Below, piece after piece: positions 15,879-22,194 of a stretch of 22,194 nt of DNA. The notes under the pieces are model-generated. The model did not search any database and was not told the DNA's origin. It saw only the letters and a program-made list of their open reading frames with translations. The DNA comes from CAYZBM01 sp964476705 (GTDB lineage Bacteria; Pseudomonadota; Alphaproteobacteria; Rickettsiales; UBA6187). Location: positions 1 to 22,194 of the forward strand of contig CAYZBM010000029.1 in NCBI GenBank assembly GCA_964476705.1, in the 5' to 3' direction. How positions within the stretch are numbered: position 1 is the first letter of the stretch; each line of letters starts with the position of its first letter. The position numbers were made by a program, and so were the translations under genes.

Positions 15879-18423
15879 GTCTAAAACTTTAGATTATAAA
15901 AAAATTTGGGAAAAAGGTTATGGTGTAATTAAACATAAGCCTGAGACTAGAAAAAACATTAGTAAAATGCTAAATTTTTTAGCTAAAAAACAAAATATAA
16001 ATAATAAAGATGATTTGTATAAAATATTAATAGCCGCAGATAAAATAGCTAATGCTACTATGTGGCTGACAATATCGCAAACTTACGCGCAAAATATTTA
16101 TCTCGATGGCAGAAGCCTAAAAGCAGATGACTTTAAAAATGATCCGCAAGGACATTTAGGTGGCTCGCTTAATATGGTCCCAGCCTATATCGGATATATT
16201 TTAGTTAATGCCCTAACTAATATAACCAGAGCTTGGGTTATGGAGCAAGGACATGCGGTTAGCGCAATAGATAGTGCTAATCTAATTTTAAATAACATGA
16301 ATAAAGAACATGCTAAACGTTATAATTTAAGCGACCAAGGTTTAAGTAATTTTGCTCGGGATTTTTATTCTTATAAATTAAATAAAGAAGGCAAACAAGA
16401 TTCACCAATTGGCAGTCATGTAAATCCCCATACAGCTGGCGGACATTTAGAGGGTGGCTATTTAGGTTTTGCAGGACTTCAATATGTTCATATGCCACTA
16501 AAAAAAGAACGTTTAGTTGCTTTTTTGAGTGATGGAGCTTTTGAAGAACAAAGAGGTTCAGATTGGACTTCCCGTTGGTGGCGAAAAGAAGATTCAGGAT
16601 TAATTGCTCCAATCATGATTTTTAACGGTAGACGGATTGATGGCAGATCAACTTTAGCCCAAGAAGGTGGAGCTAAATGGTTTAAAGAATTTCTAGAACT
16701 CCATGATTTTGAACCCATGATTTTTGATGGAAGAGATCCAGCCGCTTTTGCTTATTGTATTTTCAAACAAGAATTAATGCTGCAAAAAAATGCTAAAAAT
16801 ATTACCCAAAAAACAAATTATAAAATAAAAATACCTTATGGAATAGCAGTAGCACCTAAGGGTGCTGGTTTTTACAACGAAGGTACTAATTATGCTCATA
16901 ATCTACCCCTCGTTCACAATCCAAAAAATGACAAAATTGCTGCACAACAATTTAATAAATATACTAAAAAATTATTCGTCACTAAAGATGAAATAAAAGA
17001 GTCCTTAAAATATCTTAATAACCATAAAAAATCAGGAAGAATTTTAGAAAAAGATAATCCAATTGCTAATCGTAATGTGATTTTAAAAAATATTCCTAAA
17101 ATTAATTTCTTAAGTCCAAAAGCTGATTTAAATATATCTGAATTGATAGACGAAGTTAAACCTCAAAAAGAGCTAGGCGCCCCGGAGCTTTTCCCGCAGC
17201 GTACATATAAGTACGTGAGGACAAAAAGCGAGGAGCAACGAAAGCCTGTCCTGAACTTGATTCAGGACCAATTTTTGAAGTTAAACGAGTATATCAGTCC
17301 AATGGATGCTATTGATGATGGTTTTTTAAGTATAGCTAAAGAAAATAATCATTTAAGAGCGAGAGTTGGCAATCCTGATGAAATTTTATCTAATCGCATG
17401 GATGATACTTTAAAAGATTTTGATTTTAGAGTTGTTACTAAAGAAAAAGGTAATAAAGAATCTATTTTGGGTAAAGTTATAACCGCCTTAAATGAAGAAG
17501 CCGTAGCCGCTGCCGCATTTGGCAATAAAGGTGGTATCAATATTATTGTAACTTATGAAGCTTTTGCCAGCAAAATGTTTGGCGGTAGCAGACAAGAAAT
17601 AATTTTTGCTAAACATAAAAAAGGAATTGGCAATCCGGCCAAATGGTTATCAGTACCGATTATTTTAACTTCAAATACTTGGGAAAACAGTAAAAATGAA
17701 CTATCTCACCAAGATCCATCTTTTTCAGAAAATATGCTTAGTGAATCTGCAGATATTTCCCGAGTAATATTTCCCGCTGATTTTAATAGCGCCGCAGTTA
17801 CCATAAATAAAGTTTATCAAACTCAAGGACAAATTTGGTCGATAGTTATTCCAAAAAATAAAACTCCATTAATTTTTAACCAAGAAGAGTCGTTAAGTTT
17901 ACTTAAAAATGGAGCTATAAGACTAACTAAATATGAGCATGATTCTAAAAATGCTAAAATAGCAATTATCGCAATTGGTGCTTATCAATTAATTGAAGCT
18001 TTAAAAGCAGCTGATCGATTAAAAGAACAAAATATAGCTTTCGTCCTTTCTTATATTGTAGAGCCAGGGAGATTTAGATTTGCCAGAAATGAGTATGAAT
18101 TAGAGCATTTAGCTAATAAAGAAGTTTTTAAAGACATAGTTCCAGATTATATAAATAAAATACTTATCATAAGCCATACTCGGGCTGAATTAATGCTTGG
18201 AGTTCTAGCTCCCTTATGGCAGAATAAGCAGGTTAGAGCTTTAGGTTTTATCAACGAAGGTGGAACTTTATCAATTAAGGCAATGTTATTTGTAAATAAA
18301 CAAAGTTTTGTCCATATAATAAAAAATGTTGAAGACTTAACTTTACTAAAAAAGTCAATTCTAACTAAATTAGAGCTAGATGCTTTAAATGGAAAGATTT
18401 CTCCGGATAATATTATAACTTAA
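15862..18423 (+). CDS. Divergent phosphoketolase-like ThDP enzyme
   Basis: The product has 853 residues; typical phosphoketolases have about 790-800. The enzyme class cleaves xylulose 5-phosphate (or fructose 6-phosphate) with phosphate into acetyl phosphate and a triose or tetrose phosphate. Recognisable sites: GHLGG (H98), EQGHAVS (H131), SHVNP (H186), HLEGGYLG, a ThDP motif of the form SDG (223-225) to N255 in which the usual first Gly is Ser, YEAF (565-568) and SHQDPSF (H616). The sequence is far from canonical Xfp and resembles a proteobacterial subgroup sometimes labelled xylulose 5-phosphate 3-epimerase. Residues about 437-476 are an insertion encoded by a palindromic element. The start overlaps ackA by 17 bp; a pairing with acetate kinase fits phosphoketolase activity. 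Exact substrate is uncertain. Confidence 0.85.
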   Translation: MQKKNESKTLDYKKIWEKGYGVIKHKPETRKNISKMLNFLAKKQNINNKDDLYKILIAADKIANATMWLTISQTYAQNIYLDGRSLKADDFKNDPQGHLGGSLNMVPAYIGYILVNALTNITRAWVMEQGHAVSAIDSANLILNNMNKEHAKRYNLSDQGLSNFARDFYSYKLNKEGKQDSPIGSHVNPHTAGGHLEGGYLGFAGLQYVHMPLKKERLVAFLSDGAFEEQRGSDWTSRWWRKEDSGLIAPIMIFNGRRIDGRSTLAQEGGAKWFKEFLELHDFEPMIFDGRDPAAFAYCIFKQELMLQKNAKNITQKTNYKIKIPYGIAVAPKGAGFYNEGTNYAHNLPLVHNPKNDKIAAQQFNKYTKKLFVTKDEIKESLKYLNNHKKSGRILEKDNPIANRNVILKNIPKINFLSPKADLNISELIDEVKPQKELGAPELFPQRTYKYVRTKSEEQRKPVLNLIQDQFLKLNEYISPMDAIDDGFLSIAKENNHLRARVGNPDEILSNRMDDTLKDFDFRVVTKEKGNKESILGKVITALNEEAVAAAAFGNKGGINIIVTYEAFASKMFGGSRQEIIFAKHKKGIGNPAKWLSVPIILTSNTWENSKNELSHQDPSFSENMLSESADISRVIFPADFNSAAVTINKVYQTQGQIWSIVIPKNKTPLIFNQEESLSLLKNGAIRLTKYEHDSKNAKIAIIAIGAYQLIEALKAADRLKEQNIAFVLSYIVEPGRFRFARNEYELEHLANKEVFKDIVPDYINKILIISHTRAELMLGVLAPLWQNKQVRALGFINEGGTLSIKAMLFVNKQSFVHIIKNVEDLTLLKKSILTKLELDALNGKISPDNIIT
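17167..17290 (+). repeat. In-frame palindromic element (Rickettsia-palindromic-element-like) inside the phosphoketolase gene
   Basis: This stretch of about 120 bp is visibly more GC-rich than the surrounding gene and has two hairpins: cgtac-atataa-gtacg (17200-17215) and gtcctgaa-cttga-ttcaggac (17248-17268). Its left edge also folds (agct...agct at 17171-17189). It adds about 40 basic, polar codons between the N-terminal and central domains of the enzyme without a stop or frameshift. Size, hairpins and in-frame placement are those of Rickettsia palindromic elements; family membership is inferred, and the exact boundaries are uncertain by a few bases. Confidence 0.75.
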
Positions 18424-18441
18424 AAAAACCATGGCCATAAA

Positions 18442-19800
18442 ATGCAATTAACTTTCTTAGGTGCAACCGAAACGGTAACCGGTTCAAAATATTTACTCGA
18501 ATTTAATAATAAAAAAATATTAATTGATTGTGGTTTATTTCAGGGTTTAAAAGAACTCCGCTTACGCAATTGGGATAAGTTACCTATTAGTCCTAAAAAT
18601 ATCGATTATGTAATTTTAACTCACGCCCATATCGACCATAGTGGCTATATACCTTTACTAATTAAAAATGGTTTTAAGGGTAAAATTTACTGTTCAGAAG
18701 CAACCTACAAATTATGCTGCATTCTTTTACCAGATAGTGGTTATCTTCAAGAAGAAGATGCTAGGCGTGCTAATAAATATGGTTACACTAAACATAGCCC
18801 TGCCCTGGCTTTATATACTGAAAAAGATGCTTTAGAGTCTTTAAAATATTTTCAATCCGTTGATTTTGGCAAGCCAATTTATTTTGCCGATGATTTTCAT
18901 TTCTCTTTAAGTAGATCAGGTCATATTTTAGGCTCATCTTTTATTTCAATATATTATGGTAATAAAACTATAATATTTTCTGGTGATTTAGGCAGGATGC
19001 ATGATCCAATAATGAAAACTCCTGCAAAATTAGATAATTGTGATTATTTAGTAATTGAATCAACTTATGGCGACAGACTTCATACAGAAAATAGTCCAGA
19101 AAAAGAAATGGCCGAAGTAATAAATAGCACCGCTAAAAAAGGCGGAAGTATAATAATACCGGCTTTTGCCGTAGGTAGAGCACAAATAATTTTATATTAT
19201 CTTTATCAATTAAAACAAAGTAAATCTATTCCGGATATTCCAATATTTTTAGATAGTCCAATGGCGATTAATGCTACTTCACTTTTGTGTAATTTTAAAA
19301 ATGAACATCAATTAAATGAAGGATTATGCCAAGATATTTGCGCTGTAGCTAAATATATAAAAACCGTAGATGAATCAAAAAGTCTAGATAACTATAATGT
19401 TCCAATTATTATTATTTCCGCAAGCGGTATGGCAACAGGAGGAAGAGTACTCCATCATTTAAAACATTTTATGGTCGATCAAAAAAACACTATATTATTT
19501 TCTGGCTATCAAGCGATTGGTACTCGTGGCGATAGAATGATGAGGGGAGAAAAACTAATTAAAATTCATGGCGAAATGTATCCAGTAAATGCAAGAATAG
19601 AGAATATAACTGGACTTTCTGCCCATGCTGATTACAGTGAAATTTTACAATGGCTTAGCAATTTTCATAATGCGCCTAAAAAAATCTTTATCACTCACGG
19701 CGAAAAAGATGCCGCTTTAGCTGTAAAAACTAAAATAGCCGAAATATTTAATAAGTCAGAAATAATTATTCCTAAATATTTACAAAAAGAGACTATATAA
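18442..19800 (+). CDS. MBL-fold beta-CASP metallo-hydrolase, probable RNase
   Basis: The product has 452 residues and is cytoplasmic. Metallo-beta-lactamase motifs bind two zinc ions: HAHIDH (61-66), then SGHILGSS and GDLGR. A beta-CASP domain follows, with STYGDR, SPMAINAT and the motif SASGMATGGRVLHHL. The C-terminal RNA-metabolising part has FSGYQAIGTRG, LSAHADY and ITHGE. This is the CPSF73/Ysh1-like architecture of RNA-cleaving enzymes. The start is 18 bp after the phosphoketolase stop with no strong ribosome binding site. The stop overlaps the next start by one base (TAATG). The neighbours suggest it may supply nucleotides from RNA; this is inference, since such enzymes also process cellular RNA. 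Confidence 0.92.
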   Translation: MQLTFLGATETVTGSKYLLEFNNKKILIDCGLFQGLKELRLRNWDKLPISPKNIDYVILTHAHIDHSGYIPLLIKNGFKGKIYCSEATYKLCCILLPDSGYLQEEDARRANKYGYTKHSPALALYTEKDALESLKYFQSVDFGKPIYFADDFHFSLSRSGHILGSSFISIYYGNKTIIFSGDLGRMHDPIMKTPAKLDNCDYLVIESTYGDRLHTENSPEKEMAEVINSTAKKGGSIIIPAFAVGRAQIILYYLYQLKQSKSIPDIPIFLDSPMAINATSLLCNFKNEHQLNEGLCQDICAVAKYIKTVDESKSLDNYNVPIIIISASGMATGGRVLHHLKHFMVDQKNTILFSGYQAIGTRGDRMMRGEKLIKIHGEMYPVNARIENITGLSAHADYSEILQWLSNFHNAPKKIFITHGEKDAALAVKTKIAEIFNKSEIIIPKYLQKETI

Positions 19801-21299
19801 TGAATCAAACTAATTCTTTATTATTAAAAAGATTAGGGATAGATACCTATAAAGAAGCTGTAGTTTACACTAGATCTGATTGCAATATATGCCGTGCTGA
19901 AGGTTTTAAAGCTCATGCTCGGGTAAAAGTTACACTTAAAGAAAAATCTATCATTGCCACTTTAAACACCATAAATTCAAATTTATTAGGTTGTAACGAG
20001 GCTGGATTATCCGAACAGGCAATGTATTTACTTAATGCTAAAGAAGATGATTACATAACTATTTCTCATCCTAAGCCGATCAATTCTTTAAGTCATTTAA
20101 GAACTAAAATTTATGGCAACAAATTATCTAAAATCCAAATAGCTGAAATAATTCAAGATATTACCGCTGGATATTATTCCGACATTCACATTTCATCATT
20201 TTTGACTGCTTGTGCCGGAGGTAGAATGGATATAGATGAGACAGTCTATTTAACTGAGGCTATGGTAGCCGTAGGGAACAAACTAACTTGGGATGCTAAA
20301 ATAGTTGTCGATAAACATTGTGTCGGTGGCCTACCAGGTAATCGAACAACGCCGATTATAGTTGCTATAGTTACAGCTTTTGGTTTAACTATGCCTAAGA
20401 CCTCTTCAAGGGCAATAACCTCTCCTGCAGGAACAGCAGATACTATGGAAGTATTTACTAATGTTGAGCTTGATCTTAAACAAATTAGAGACGTCGTCAA
20501 AAAAGAAAATGGTTGTATTATTTGGGGTGGAAGTATTTCTTTAAGCCCAGCTGATGATTTATTGATTTTAGTTGAAAAATCTTTAGATCTCGATAGTGAA
20601 GCGCAATTAGTCGCCTCGATCTTATCTAAAAAAATAGCGGCCGGCTCCAATCACGTTTTAATTGATATTCCAATTGGACCAACTGCAAAAGTTCGTTCCA
20701 AGGAAAATGCAGAAATACTAAAAAATTGTTTAGAAACTGTAGGTCAAAAATTAGGTATAATAGTTAAAGTAATTTTTAGCGATGGCATGGAACCAGTAGG
20801 TAGAGGAATCGGACCTTCACTTGAAGCTGAAGATATTATTGCAGTTTTACAAAATAAAGATAATGCCCCCAAAGATTTGGAAGAACGTGCTTTAACTTTA
20901 GCTGGCCATATTATTGAATTTTCAAGCCAAGTAAATATTGGTGACGGACAAAAAATTGCTAAAGACATCTTAAAAAGTGGCAAGGCTTGGGAAAAATTTA
21001 AAGCCATATGTGAAGCTCAAGGTGGCATGAAAGAAATTTATCAAGCTAATTACACTCATGATCATCTGGCCAAAAAATCTGGAGTAATATCCGAGATAGA
21101 TAATAGACGTTTAGCCTTAATTGCGAAATTAGCTGGGGCTCCTACTAATAAAGTAGCCGGAATTTATCTAAATGTTCATATTGGGAACAATATAAAAAAG
21201 AATGATGTTCTTTTCACAATTCATGCTGGATCCAAAGGTGAAATGGAATATGCACTCAATTATCTTAATGAAGGCAATGAGGTTATAAAAATAAGTTAG
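19800..21299 (+). CDS. AMP-phosphorylase-type nucleoside/nucleotide phosphorylase (thymidine phosphorylase family 2)
   Basis: The product has 499 residues, about 60 more than classical DeoA. The extra N-terminal domain (1 to about 85) is the one found in archaeal AMP phosphorylase and in bacterial type-2 'thymidine phosphorylases'. Phosphorylase motifs: KHCVGGLPGNRTT (172-184) for phosphate binding and TSSRAITSPAGTADTMEVF (201-219), which reads like AMP phosphorylase and unlike the SGRGLGHTGGT of true thymidine phosphorylase. The C-terminal domain has NVHIGNNIKKNDVLF. The likely reaction is NMP plus phosphate to ribose 1,5-bisphosphate plus base; true thymidine phosphorylase activity is the alternative. 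Its ATG shares one base with the stop of the preceding hydrolase gene, so the two are coupled. No clear terminator follows. Confidence 0.9.
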   Translation: MNQTNSLLLKRLGIDTYKEAVVYTRSDCNICRAEGFKAHARVKVTLKEKSIIATLNTINSNLLGCNEAGLSEQAMYLLNAKEDDYITISHPKPINSLSHLRTKIYGNKLSKIQIAEIIQDITAGYYSDIHISSFLTACAGGRMDIDETVYLTEAMVAVGNKLTWDAKIVVDKHCVGGLPGNRTTPIIVAIVTAFGLTMPKTSSRAITSPAGTADTMEVFTNVELDLKQIRDVVKKENGCIIWGGSISLSPADDLLILVEKSLDLDSEAQLVASILSKKIAAGSNHVLIDIPIGPTAKVRSKENAEILKNCLETVGQKLGIIVKVIFSDGMEPVGRGIGPSLEAEDIIAVLQNKDNAPKDLEERALTLAGHIIEFSSQVNIGDGQKIAKDILKSGKAWEKFKAICEAQGGMKEIYQANYTHDHLAKKSGVISEIDNRRLALIAKLAGAPTNKVAGIYLNVHIGNNIKKNDVLFTIHAGSKGEMEYALNYLNEGNEVIKIS

Positions 21300-21316
21300 A
21301 ATATCTTAAATGCCAA

Positions 21317-21535
21317 CTAAGAACTAAAAGTTAATCTGCAAAAATTAAGCACTATAACTGTTGGTATATTTCTACATATAAAATAAAATAATTTATAGAA
21401 TATCAAAGTAGATTTAGCCGCAGGGTCACGCCACTCTACAACTCCCTCCCAGAATAACATCCCGGTATATACTAGCCAAACAAAACATACAGGAAGCAAA
21501 ATATAAGCCAAAATCTTTTTTTTACTCATGCTCAT
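21317..21535 (-). CDS. Possible small membrane protein
   Basis: The frame gives 72 residues: a basic start (MSMSKKK), a hydrophobic segment (about 8-30), a charged turn (EWRDPAAKS) and a second hydrophobic stretch (about 44-66). An AGGGG lies 9 nt before the ATG, which favours a real gene; a second ATG is two codons in. No homologue is recognised and the frame is short, so it may be chance. It converges on the phosphorylase gene. Confidence 0.45.
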   Translation of the reverse strand: MSMSKKKILAYILLPVCFVWLVYTGMLFWEGVVEWRDPAAKSTLIFYKLFYFICRNIPTVIVLNFCRLTFSS

Positions 21536-21754
21536 AAGCCATTACCCCTAATAATTTTATTGTTCTAAATTAGACATTAAATATCATTAATTATACTTAA
21601 ATGCAAGTGAGTAATGGTAGCGAAAGGTAGAAGGTTATCAACAGAATTCATTTTGTTAAGTCCGTCTATGCTCTCATTATTTTAATGTATCATTATATCT
21701 GATTATTAAGAGGATTACTTAATAGATTTGAAATTGCTAAACTAGCTACGACGC

Positions 21755-21827
21755 GACATCCGCTTCTCTAACACTTCTGTGCTTCCTTAGCTACCGCTCG
21801 TCGCGCCGAAGCGTAAGCGAAGGCGGA

Positions 21828-21832
<5 letters not shown>
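21755..21832. repeat. GC-rich palindromic element abutting tRNA-Pro
   Basis: About 78 bp is far richer in GC than its surroundings. The outer arms are imperfect inverted copies: gacatccgcttctc (21755-21768) and gcgaaggcggatggtc (21817-21832). Inside, gaagcgtaagcgaag can also fold. The right arm runs into the encoded CCA end of tRNA-Pro, sharing tggtc with it. It differs in sequence from the element in the phosphoketolase gene, so it is a second family. It resembles the short palindromic repeats scattered through Rickettsiales-type genomes; this is inference. Confidence 0.65.
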
Positions 21833-21904
<72 letters not shown>

Positions 21905-22194
21905 TATAATCCTAATTTACTGATTGGAGGGGTTATAACCTATATTTTAAATCTGGTCTAGTGTTTTTAAGAGATTTTTTGGAAATATAATAACTAGTCG
22001 TATTATTAGGCCGCCTATATAGTATTTCTTAATTGAAATGAATGTATTTTTGGATCCTTCAGTAAAACATAAAATAGTATTATAAGTATATGTTTTTTCA
22101 GGATATGTAGCATCATAGAAATAATTTAATAATTATTGACATAGTACCCCACACTTTTATGTAAACGCCTGAGAAATCCGCCAATTTAGCAAAT
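21905..22194. other. Non-coding right flank with IS-end-like repeat
   Basis: No gene is seen in these 290 bp. Apart from the repeat arm at 22043-22158 the stretch is AT-rich and without clear structure. Read on the minus strand, the sequence before the shared 19-bp block has weak similarity to the matching part of the left flank (ttggcggatttc against ttggagaatttc), so the homology may run past the end of the window. Confidence 0.6.
22043..22158 (-). repeat. Right arm of the long inverted repeat
   Basis: This is the reverse complement of the left arm. The 29-bp block (22078-22106) and 19-bp block (22140-22158) are exact, and GGATCC recurs at 22052-22057. In this copy the 29-bp block can pair with its flank (aaaacata with tatgtttt). 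The two copies differ inside the hairpin loop, so they are not a recent duplication. Confidence 0.7.

Noticed and set aside
16313..16718. Minus-strand open frames inside the phosphoketolase gene
   Set aside because: They lie opposite conserved enzyme motifs and have no plausible protein features.
17167..17290. Sequencing error or pseudogene in the phosphoketolase gene
   Set aside because: The frame stays open across the insertion and conserved motifs continue after it, and the inserted DNA has organised hairpins.
19800..21299. Classical thymidine phosphorylase DeoA
   Set aside because: The additional N-terminal domain and the SRAITSPAGTADTMEVF motif match AMP phosphorylase and type-2 enzymes better. 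Thymidine activity is kept as an alternative in the entry.

Overview
This 22.2 kb window is AT-rich bacterial DNA with short intergenic gaps. The best guess is a host-associated alphaproteobacterium of the Rickettsiales/Holosporales type. Four things point that way: a very large ankyrin-repeat protein, a PstA with the long N-terminal extension common in alphaproteobacteria, a MetZ-type sulfhydrylase, and a palindromic element inserted in frame inside a metabolic gene, as Rickettsia palindromic elements do. The taxon is inferred; no rRNA gene is present to confirm it.

Layout. (1) 1-542 is non-coding and carries one arm of a long inverted repeat whose partner lies at 22043-22158. (2) 543-3989 (+) encodes a 1148-residue ankyrin protein with about 17 repeats, partly built from a 201-bp DNA unit. 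(3) 8792-3986 (-) is a phosphate-uptake operon, pstS-[terminator]-pstC-pstA-pstB, followed by a MauE/DoxX-like membrane protein. A divergent ArsR-type regulator starts at 8942 (+). A perfect 16-bp palindrome lies at the predicted pstS -35 region. (4) 9395-11347 (+) holds a glutathione S-transferase-like gene and metZ. (5) 13383-11356 (-) holds a DUF350 membrane protein, an unknown membrane protein and a Rap1a/Tai-like secreted protein. (6) 13531-14716 (+) holds a small lipoprotein, a small membrane protein and an unknown soluble protein. (7) 14679-21299 (+) is a tightly packed run: acetate kinase, a divergent phosphoketolase, a beta-CASP metallo-hydrolase and an AMP-phosphorylase-type nucleoside phosphorylase. 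(8) The tail has a possible small membrane protein, a GC-rich palindromic element, tRNA-Pro(UGG) and the second repeat arm.

Most interesting is region 7. The four enzymes overlap or nearly touch and together suggest a catabolic route. A beta-CASP nuclease would release nucleotides from RNA. An AMP phosphorylase would yield ribose 1,5-bisphosphate. Pentose phosphate would then be cleaved by phosphoketolase to acetyl phosphate, and acetate kinase would turn that into ATP. For an intracellular bacterium this would be an RNA- or nucleotide-to-ATP scavenging pathway. The step linking ribose 1,5-bisphosphate to the phosphoketolase substrate is not encoded here, so the pathway remains a hypothesis.

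The phosphoketolase gene also carries the in-frame palindromic insertion (about 40 codons), so a mobile palindromic element has become part of an otherwise intact enzyme. A different palindromic element abuts the 3' end of tRNA-Pro.
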